Shown: positions 1-6,053 of the stretch, piece after piece
How positions within the stretch are numbered: position 1 is the stretch's first letter
Layout: each line of letters opens with the position of its first letter
Source: UBA1732 sp045114235
Lineage (GTDB): Bacteria > Verrucomicrobiota > Lentisphaeria > Victivallales > UBA1829
Direction: 5' to 3'
Length of the DNA: 17,731 nt
NCBI GenBank assembly: GCA_045114235.1
Contig: JBGUKB010000058.1
Location: 1-17,731, forward strand
Notes under the pieces: model-generated
The model's database searches: none
Told to the model about the DNA's origin: nothing
What the model saw: only the letters and a program-made list of their open reading frames with translations
Made by a program: the position numbers and the translations under genes

Positions 1-6
1 AACGCC

Positions 7-660
7 ATGACGATGGAAACGAACGAAACCTCTGCGGAATCCCCTGAAATCATTTCCGCTCAGGGAGAAAAAAGGATGTTCAAGAGCTGGCACGGATGCC
101 TGATTGCCGCGCTGGTCGTGACAGCCCAATTATTCCTCGGTCTCATGCTTCTTCCTCCTCTGGGGCAACCGTCGGAACATTCCTGCGCAGTTAACTGCTT
201 CGGCAACTTGATACAGGACTGGAGAATTCTAAGATGGGGTCTCTCGGATGATAAGGGAGATAAAGCGTGGACTCCGCCGCCGGATTGGACCTTGGTGGAT
301 TTGGTTCATGAATATGAATCGGGAAAGTATGACTATCCTCCGGTTTTCAGGGGGTGCATCCACATCCGCCCCCAGGACAGAAAAAAACAGAATGCCGTCC
401 GCCATACGGAACGGCAGCGTTATCTGGTGTTTCCGGTGTCCGCATCGGTCGTGTTCGACGATTCGCTTCAGCCGCCGGTCCCGATCCTCATGTGTCCGCC
501 CGGCGCGCACAAAAAATACGGCACGAACGTCCTCTATTCGAACGGAGACGTGAAGACTTTGACTTTGGAAGAGGCCGAAAAGCTCGTCGCCGAACAGTCG
601 CCCATCCCGCTTGAGCTCAAGAATCCCGATTCCGGGACCGGGCAGGAGGCAGAGCCATGA
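7..660 (+). CDS. Membrane-anchored protein with degenerate pseudopilin (DUF1559-like) features, paralogue 1
   Basis: This 217-residue protein has no recognisable enzyme motif. A cytoplasmic-looking N-terminus of about 29 residues precedes one membrane segment (about 30-51). Then comes C64-F-G-N-L-I-Q, which resembles the 'C-x-x-N-L-x-Q-I-G' core after the membrane helix of DUF1559/H-X9-DG pseudopilins. Near the end, H168 is followed ten residues later by N179-G180 in a stretch reading NVLYSNGDV, close to the NVLFADGHV tail of that family. The prepilin peptidase motif (G-F-T-L-I-E) is missing, so normal pilin processing looks unlikely. Residues 139-204 align clearly with residues 160-245 of the next gene, and the two overlap by ATGA, so they are tandem paralogues translated together. 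The reading frame is open to the window edge (6 nt), so the true start could lie upstream; no ribosome site is visible. The membrane topology and family resemblance are seen directly; the pseudopilin origin is inferred. Confidence 0.72.
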   Translation: MTMETNETSAESPEIISAQGEKRMFKSWHGCLIAALVVTAQLFLGLMLLPPLGQPSEHSCAVNCFGNLIQDWRILRWGLSDDKGDKAWTPPPDWTLVDLVHEYESGKYDYPPVFRGCIHIRPQDRKKQNAVRHTERQRYLVFPVSASVVFDDSLQPPVPILMCPPGAHKKYGTNVLYSNGDVKTLTLEEAEKLVAEQSPIPLELKNPDSGTGQEAEP

Positions 661-1448
661 CGGAGGAAAAGAACGAATCTCCCGCCCCGAAGGAGCCGGA
701 GAACCCATGGGCGTTCCTGGATTCCCCGCCGAGGGAAGCTCCGGACCGCGACCCCGATGTCCTGCGCCTGAAAGACGTTTCCAAGTCCTGGCTGGCGGGA
801 TACATCCTGAACAAAGGGTGTACATTTCTCGTGATTATTGTCGGCGCGATTATCCTGGGTGGCGCGATCTTCGGGGAGATCGAAGACCGTGCACGGTTGA
901 ACAAACGATATGCGTTCGATTGCGTTTCCAGGCTCAGCCAAATAGGAAAAGGCCTGTACTATCTTGTTGACCCGGACAGGAAAAACGATCCATCCGCGTC
1001 CGGGCAGGACACGCAGGAACCGCCCTTCGAACTCCGGCCGGAACACACCATCGCCGATTTGATTCAGGAGATTCTGGCGCGGGGACTTCTGCGGGAGGAA
1101 GACCTGCGCTGCCGGTGGGGAGAAGGACATCCGCCGTATCTGGTGTTTCCGCTGCCTGCATCCGTGCTGGTGATGGAGCACGACCCGAAAAACCGGATCC
1201 CGATCCTCATGGAGCTTCCCGAATTCCACCGGAAAAGCGAAACCTTCTGGAAGATATGGCAATGGCTGCCCGGAAAGGGCGGATACGTCTCTTCGCCCCG
1301 TGTGCTGTGGGCGGACGGCGGCGCCGGGATCATCAGTATGGAAGAAGCTGAAAAATTCATGGCGGAACATCCTCCCGCACCCATAAAGTTTTCAGATGAT
1401 TTAACCATCGAAGGGGACACAACGGAAGCTACCGGTCGTCAGGATTGA
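657..1448 (+). CDS. Membrane-anchored protein with degenerate pseudopilin (DUF1559-like) features, paralogue 2
   Basis: This 263-residue protein has a proline- and acid-rich cytoplasmic N-terminus (1-50) and one membrane helix (about 54-73). A charged helix follows with the motif C89-V-S-R-L-S-Q-I-G-K-G-L, a good match to the 'C-x-N-L-K-Q-I-G-x-A-L' segment of DUF1559-type pseudopilins. The C-terminal part contains YLVFPLPAS (161-169) and PRVLWADGG (214-222). These correspond to YLVFPVSAS and NVLYSNGDV in the preceding gene, but the family histidine is gone and about 20 residues are inserted before the DG. The last 20 residues are acidic and polar. There is no leader-peptidase site. Its start ATG overlaps the previous stop (ATGA), which suggests translational coupling. 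Function is unknown. Both proteins could be membrane-retained minor pseudopilins or unrelated uses of the fold. Confidence 0.75.
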   Translation: MTEEKNESPAPKEPENPWAFLDSPPREAPDRDPDVLRLKDVSKSWLAGYILNKGCTFLVIIVGAIILGGAIFGEIEDRARLNKRYAFDCVSRLSQIGKGLYYLVDPDRKNDPSASGQDTQEPPFELRPEHTIADLIQEILARGLLREEDLRCRWGEGHPPYLVFPLPASVLVMEHDPKNRIPILMELPEFHRKSETFWKIWQWLPGKGGYVSSPRVLWADGGAGIISMEEAEKFMAEHPPAPIKFSDDLTIEGDTTEATGRQD

Positions 1449-1500
1449 CGGCATGACCGTCATTTTCAATTCATTCCACAACAGTACTCTGACGGAATGA
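1446..1500 (+). terminator. Two small hairpins after the pseudopilin-like pair (weak terminator candidate)
   Basis: The stop codon of the second plus-strand gene starts a 6-bp stem, TGACGG-CATGA-CCGTCA (1446-1462), followed by only four T. A second perfect 7-bp stem, TCATTCC (1471-1477) / GGAATGA (1494-1500), follows with a 16-nt loop. TGACGG is repeated at 1446, 1490, 1498 and 1510. Neither hairpin has a strong U-tract, so intrinsic termination is only possible. The rest of the 271-bp convergent gap to the serpin stop holds no credible gene. Confidence 0.3.
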
Positions 1501-1696
1501 CGGACGTTTTGACGGATATTTCGTTTCTTCCGCTGGACAATCTGATTCCGGCATTTTCAAAGCAGAGAAGACAGGAAGATTATTATCTCTCGTTATCTTC
1601 TCTGATTTGCTCAATTCAAAACCTGCCTTGTGACACGAAAAACGCCGGGGAATCATGGTGCGATTCGCCCAGCGCAAAAGGGAAAAGTGTTCCGAT

Positions 1697-1712
1697 CCGG
1701 TATGATGACCGG
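1697..1712 (-). terminator. Small hairpin downstream of the serpin stop (weak candidate)
   Basis: A 5-bp stem CCGGT (1697-1701) / ACCGG (1708-1712) with a 6-nt loop lies just past the serpin stop. The four T that follow in the minus direction are about 14 nt away, so it does not have the classical intrinsic terminator layout. It is listed because it is the only inverted repeat found at this 3' end. Confidence 0.2.
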
Positions 1713-1719
1713 TCCGGTA

Positions 1720-2949
1720 TTATTTCGCGGTCGGGTCGTTGATGCGGCCGGCGAAGAGGACGAGTCCGGTCCGGTTGTCGCGGATGAGGACCATGAACGG
1801 ACGGTCGGCGCGGAACTGGTGGACGGGGTCGGGCATGCCGATGGAGGTGATCCTGGCCATGCCGATAGCGGTCGCGGCCGCGGCCTTCGTGGAGACTTCG
1901 TCCATCTTCAGCGCGGTCTTGTGCACCACGTTTTCGATCTTGAGCGCCTCCTCGGTGTCGATGCCGGAGAAGTCGGCGAAATTGGAGAACGGGTTCTTCA
2001 TGCCGAGTCCCTGGAGGGTCTTGTTCAGGTCGAGCTTGCAGGTCAGGTCGGTCTTCGGCAGCCAGACGCGCGTTTCACCGCGCTGACGGCTCTCGAGCCA
2101 GGAATCGAGCTTGTCGCCGATGGAGGCGGCCATCGTCGCCAGCGCGGCCTCGCCGTGGTCGGTCCCGCCGTCGATCGGCATGAGCGCAACGAGCTCGAAG
2201 CGGCGGTTTTCGTAGGGCATAATGATCGCGTGGACGTTGTCCTGAGGCGCCGCGCAGTAGGCGATGCCCTTGCTCTTCTGGAACATCATCTGGACTTCCT
2301 TTTCCGCGCCGCCGAACTGCGTGAAGACCATCGGCTTCGTGTCGTCCTTCGGGAACGGGTTCGCCCATTTCGCCTCGAAGTACAGCGTGTTCAGCAGGAC
2401 CATGGAGGAATCCTTGCTGAAGAAATCGGGCGTGAGGAGGTCCTTGATCATGTTTTTCGTGCGAGCCTCGACGTAGGCGTTGACCTTCGCGGCGAGCTTC
2501 GCGGACTGCGAGAAGTCCTCCTTGTAAAACGCGCCGCCGTAATACTTCTTGATCATCTCGGTGAATTCGGGCAGCACGTTCTGTTTCGTGTCGGTCCAGA
2601 CGGAGTTGGAGACCAGCACTTCGGTCTTTTCCGCCTCGGCGTACTGCTTCGTGACGGAGTCGAAGAACGCGCCGCAGGCGGCGGGATCGGCGGGCAGCCC
2701 GAGCACCTTGCGGATCTCGTCGGCGGTCGTGCCTTTCGCGCCGCAGTAGACCATGCCGAATGCGCCGTCGATGCTGTACGGCGAGATGAACATGTTTTTC
2801 TTCGCGTCCGCCTTGCAGACGGTATCGAAGAGCTTGAAGCCCTGACGGTTCAGTTCGGCGGCGACCTTCTGGTCGGCGGCTTCGTCAGCGAACGCGGGCA
2901 GCGCGACGCTCATGGCGCACAGGGCGGCGTGAAACAGTGTCTTTTTCAT
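1720..2949 (-). CDS. Secreted serpin (serine/cysteine protease inhibitor)
   Basis: This is a full-length serpin of 409 residues. A Sec signal peptide (about 1-21, ending L-P-A-F-A) predicts export. Family landmarks are present in order: NMFISPYSI (52-60), VLLNTLYFEAKW (184-195; the N-x-x-Y-F-x-x-x-W segment), the reactive-loop hinge E351-V-S-T-K-A-A-A-A-T360, and the C-terminal signature FRADRPF (379-385) then LFAGRINDP. The small, alanine-rich hinge is typical of inhibitory rather than non-inhibitory serpins. Counting eight positions from T360 puts P1 at I367, but the loop to F379 is about three residues longer than in antithrombin, so the register is uncertain. R366 is the only basic residue after the hinge and before the signature, and is an alternative P1. 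The start has AAGGAG seven bases upstream. The gene stands alone, behind the terminator of the pilus operon. Its likely target is an extracellular or periplasmic serine protease, possibly of host origin; that is inference. Confidence 0.95.
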   Translation of the reverse strand: MKKTLFHAALCAMSVALPAFADEAADQKVAAELNRQGFKLFDTVCKADAKKNMFISPYSIDGAFGMVYCGAKGTTADEIRKVLGLPADPAACGAFFDSVTKQYAEAEKTEVLVSNSVWTDTKQNVLPEFTEMIKKYYGGAFYKEDFSQSAKLAAKVNAYVEARTKNMIKDLLTPDFFSKDSSMVLLNTLYFEAKWANPFPKDDTKPMVFTQFGGAEKEVQMMFQKSKGIAYCAAPQDNVHAIIMPYENRRFELVALMPIDGGTDHGEAALATMAASIGDKLDSWLESRQRGETRVWLPKTDLTCKLDLNKTLQGLGMKNPFSNFADFSGIDTEEALKIENVVHKTALKMDEVSTKAAAATAIGMARITSIGMPDPVHQFRADRPFMVLIRDNRTGLVLFAGRINDPTAK

Positions 2950-3080
2950 GATTTTGCTCCTTGTATGGGGGTGTTTCGGATTTTTTTCTATGAATTAGAC
3001 GGTCAGAACGCGGAAATCTTAGCGGAAATCGAAATTTTTCACGTTTTTTGGGAAATGGGGCGCGAAACGGGCTCCTCCCC
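2950..3080. other. Serpin upstream region
   Basis: This stretch lies between the serpin start and the palindrome cluster. It contains the serpin ribosome site (AAGGAG, minus strand, 2957-2962) and an A/T-rich part with a short direct repeat GGAAATC (3012-3018 and 3023-3029). A serpin promoter should be here because the operon terminator lies just upstream, but I found no pair of -35/-10 boxes with good spacing and do not call one. Confidence 0.4.
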
Positions 3081-3126
3081 GTGCCCGAGCGGGGCCGGGC
3101 ACTGCCGCAGTGGAGGCCCCGCCTCC
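3081..3126. repeat. Three adjoining GC-rich palindromes next to the operon terminator
   Basis: Three inverted repeats lie end to end and share bases: GTGCCCG (3081-3087) / CGGGCAC (3096-3102); CACTGC (3100-3105) / GCAGTG (3107-3112) around one base; and GGAGGC (3112-3117) / GCCTCC (3121-3126) around three bases. In minus-strand RNA they fall just after the U-tract of the terminator. They may be back-up termination or RNA-end protection structures, or a protein-binding site between the operon and the serpin. Whether the cluster recurs in the genome cannot be told from this window. Confidence 0.55.
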
Positions 3127-3162
3127 AAAAAAAGACCCGGAGCCGAAAGGGGGCTCCGGGTC
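3127..3162 (-). terminator. Intrinsic terminator of the pilus-like operon
   Basis: A perfect 11-bp inverted repeat, GACCCGGAGCC (3134-3144) and GGCTCCGGGTC (3152-3162), has a 7-nt loop. In the minus direction it is followed directly by seven T (3133-3127). It starts 20 bp after the stop codon of the last secretin. This is a textbook Rho-independent terminator and marks the end of the operon. Confidence 0.93.
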
Positions 3163-3182
3163 GGGGATTCGCATCAGGGCGA

Positions 3183-6041
3183 TCAGATCGCGGGGACGCC
3201 GCGTCCGCTCTGGTCTTCGCGGAACGGGGATCCGTCGGGCTTGATCAGGCGGCTGGTGAGGAAGATCAGGAGGTTGGTCTTCTTGGCGCCTTTGCCCTTG
3301 CCCTGGAAGAAGCGTCCGATCAGCGGGAGGTCGCCGAGGATCGGGTACTGGTCTTCGATCATGGAGAGTTCATCGCGGATCACGCCGCCGAGGACGACGG
3401 TTTCGCCGTCGTAGCTCATGACGTTCGTGTTCAGGTAGCGCGCTTCGATGATCGGCATCTTCAGGGTGTTGGGATAGAGCTCGCCGTTGTCTCCCAGCGG
3501 GATGGAGTAGGAGTAGTCGGTCCAGCCGATGAATTCCTGGATGACCGGGGTCATTTCGAGGAAGATCGTGTAGTTGTCCTCTTCCACGCGCGGACGGACC
3601 TGGAGCGCGATGCCTTCTTCGGTGGCGCCGCCGAACTGCGGAATGGACGGCGTGAAGACCGGCACGTTGGATCCGTTGGTGGAGATGGTCTCGAGTTCGG
3701 CCTCATCCCAGTCGGTCGGGTAGTACTTCTCGGTGACCATGCGGATGACGGCGTTCTGGTTGTTCATGGTCGTCAGGCGCGGCGCGGAAAGGATTTCCGT
3801 GGAATCGGCGTTGTCCAGGGCGTGGATGCCGCCGCCGAACTGGTAGCCGTCCGCGTTGTAGGAGGTCCAGTTGAAGACGGTATCGTTATACGAGCCGGTG
3901 GTGGCGCCGTAGATGCCGGGGCTGGTCTGGGCGTTGCGGTTGAAGTGGCTGTTCGGGCCCCAGGTGATGTGGTGGCCGTAGTTCTTCGCCGCTTCGTTCT
4001 GGAGGACGCCGGCGTAGTAGCCTTCGCCGGGTTCCAGGTTGTCGGGGACGTAGTAGGTGTCGCCGGCCGCGACGTTCATGGACTGCATCTCCTTTACGTT
4101 CAGGGAGGTGATGCCTTCCGTCTTCCATGCGTTGGCAAGGGTGCTGTTGCGGCTGTCCGAACCGTTCTGGTAGTACATGATGAACGATTCCGAGGCGACG
4201 GTGCCGTCGTTGCCAGTGGGCGAGAGCGGATTGATGCCGCTGGCCTTGACTTCATCCCAGGTCGGGGCGACGCGGGAGAACGTGTAGTCGAAGGAGAGTT
4301 CCTGGAGGTCGTTCATTTCGATTTCCACGAACTTGACCTGGATCAGGACCTGCGGGTCGGAGACGTCCATCTGGTCGATGAGGTCTTCCACGCGATCGAG
4401 CGCCTCGGAGGTGTTGTAGACCGTCAGGCGGCTGCTCATCTCGTCGTAGCGGACGGATGCGCCGGTCGGGAACGGGATGCCGCGGTCGATCAGGTACTGC
4501 TTGACGCTTTCGTTGGTCAGGTCGCCGCCGATGATGCCGCTGGCGAGGATTTCCTTGTCGATCGGGAACGTCTTGCGGACGAACTCGTCGAGCGGGACGT
4601 CCTTGGCGGCGATCACGACCGCGTAGTTTTCAACGCGGAAGTGGAGGTTGGCGGCCTTGCAGATGTAGCGGATGGCGTCGATCAGGGAGACGTTGTCGAC
4701 GACGAGCGTGACGGTGGTGTTTTCCGCCGTCTGCACGGGTTCGTTCATTCCGTCCGGACCGCCGGGGATGCCGTCGTCGTAGGAATAGAAATCGCCTTCG
4801 TTCGAATCGTCGGTCTCTTCCATCTCTTCGGATTCGGTGTCGTCGCCGAAATCGTCGTCGCCGAAATCGTCGATGTCATTGTCAGCGGGGGCGGAGGGCT
4901 TGGTCTCGTCCGTGTTGAACCGGAGGACGAAGTTGACGCCGACGCGGTCGGGGTCGCGGTCCTTGCTGGTGTGCTTGAGGAACTGGACGACCTGCGCGAT
5001 GGAGACGTCTTCGAAGTCGATGTGGTCGATGATGATGTCGTTGAGTTTCTTCTGGGTGGTGCCGGCGTTGTCTTCCTTCACCTTGACGTCCACGGAGACG
5101 ACGTCGTCGGAGGTCTCGGATCCGGTCGGGATCGGGGAGATCATCTTCCAGAGGGCTTCGGCTTCGCGTTCGAGGTAGACGGCGCCCTGGCGGCGCTGCC
5201 CGGTCTCGGACTCGTGGATGTAGATGCGGCGGAGATAGTCGATGGCCGTGATGTTGTACGGGTCGAGGATGATGACCTGGTTGAACTTCTCCTGCGCTTT
5301 GTTCCACTGCTTGGTGTTGTAGAACGTCTGGCCCTGGCGGATCAGGACGGAGATGCGCTTCTGGCGGTTCTTCGCCTCGGGGATGAGCTCATCTTCGGAG
5401 GTGTCCTTCTTGTACTGCTGGGACGCCTTCATGATGTTGTACTCGTCGATGGTCTTGCGCATGATGGGCTCGGAGAGCGGGTACATCTTGATGGCTTCTT
5501 CGCATTTTTCGATGGCTTCGTCGTAGAGGCCGATCTGTGCCGTCTTTTCCGCCTCGTTGAAGATCTTCCGCGCCCAGAAGTAGTAGGAGTTGGAGATCAT
5601 CTTCTGTACTTCGGCGATCTTCTGCTGGTTGGCTTCCGGGACTTCGCCGTTGACGACGTCTTCTTCCAGGAGCTTCAGGACGTTGATATACGTATCGACC
5701 GCGACGTCGTATTCCTCGTGTTCGAACGCGGAGGACGCCTTCTTCATGAGCTCGTCGGCGTTCTTCTGCATCGCATTGCGGGCAATCAGCTCCTCGATGG
5801 ATGCGGCGGTCTGGTCACGGAGCGCTTCTTTTTCTGCGTCGGAGAGTTCGGCCTCGGCCTCAGCCTCAGGCTGGGCTTCGACCGCCTCGACGGCGGGAGT
5901 TTCTTCCTCGATGGCGATGTCCTCGACTTCCTGCGCGAACGCAGGGACCGAGAACGCAAGCGCCAGAAGGATGGCGGAATAGCGGGGGAATGCTTGCATG
6001 GGAGCCTCCATGAAATATTTCATATCTTTAATCATCTTCAT
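3183..6041 (-). CDS. TPR-containing outer-membrane secretin (GspD/PilQ family), second copy
   Basis: This 952-residue protein is predicted to form the ring-shaped outer-membrane gate of a type IV pilus/type II secretion-like machine. After a signal peptide (cleavage near A36-Q37) come an Ala/Glu-rich linker (40-70) and TPR-like helices (about 100-280, e.g. GQTFYNTKQWNKAQEKF). An N0/STN-like domain spans about 335-480 and is split by an acidic insert (387-422) with two tandem DFGDD units. N1-like (about 515-560) and secretin (about 565-935) domains follow. The secretin signature is seen in GETVVLGGVI (879-888) and LGDLPLIGRFF (902-912). It is clearly paralogous to the upstream secretin but carries about 100 extra residues inside the secretin domain (about 590-735). 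The start at 6041 has AAGGAG eight bases upstream, overlapping the previous stop. An in-frame ATG at 5999 with GGAGG five bases upstream would give a more compact signal peptide. It is the last gene before the operon terminator. Confidence 0.95.
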   Translation of the reverse strand: MKMIKDMKYFMEAPMQAFPRYSAILLALAFSVPAFAQEVEDIAIEEETPAVEAVEAQPEAEAEAELSDAEKEALRDQTAASIEELIARNAMQKNADELMKKASSAFEHEEYDVAVDTYINVLKLLEEDVVNGEVPEANQQKIAEVQKMISNSYYFWARKIFNEAEKTAQIGLYDEAIEKCEEAIKMYPLSEPIMRKTIDEYNIMKASQQYKKDTSEDELIPEAKNRQKRISVLIRQGQTFYNTKQWNKAQEKFNQVIILDPYNITAIDYLRRIYIHESETGQRRQGAVYLEREAEALWKMISPIPTGSETSDDVVSVDVKVKEDNAGTTQKKLNDIIIDHIDFEDVSIAQVVQFLKHTSKDRDPDRVGVNFVLRFNTDETKPSAPADNDIDDFGDDDFGDDTESEEMEETDDSNEGDFYSYDDGIPGGPDGMNEPVQTAENTTVTLVVDNVSLIDAIRYICKAANLHFRVENYAVVIAAKDVPLDEFVRKTFPIDKEILASGIIGGDLTNESVKQYLIDRGIPFPTGASVRYDEMSSRLTVYNTSEALDRVEDLIDQMDVSDPQVLIQVKFVEIEMNDLQELSFDYTFSRVAPTWDEVKASGINPLSPTGNDGTVASESFIMYYQNGSDSRNSTLANAWKTEGITSLNVKEMQSMNVAAGDTYYVPDNLEPGEGYYAGVLQNEAAKNYGHHITWGPNSHFNRNAQTSPGIYGATTGSYNDTVFNWTSYNADGYQFGGGIHALDNADSTEILSAPRLTTMNNQNAVIRMVTEKYYPTDWDEAELETISTNGSNVPVFTPSIPQFGGATEEGIALQVRPRVEEDNYTIFLEMTPVIQEFIGWTDYSYSIPLGDNGELYPNTLKMPIIEARYLNTNVMSYDGETVVLGGVIRDELSMIEDQYPILGDLPLIGRFFQGKGKGAKKTNLLIFLTSRLIKPDGSPFREDQSGRGVPAI
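4839..4868 (-). repeat. In-frame 15-bp tandem repeat in the second secretin
   Basis: GTCGTCGCCGAAATC (plus-strand reading) occurs twice without mismatch, at 4839-4853 and 4854-4868, with the start of a third unit after it. It encodes two DFGDD units in the acidic insert of the N0/STN-like region. Because the unit is a multiple of three, copy-number change by slippage would keep the reading frame. Confidence 0.85.
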
Positions 6042-6053
6042 TTCAGCTGCTCC

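Noticed and set aside
1471..1677. Small 68-codon minus-strand frame in the convergent gap
   Set aside because: No ribosome site, no recognisable motif, and it lies between two gene ends with hairpins; it is probably chance.
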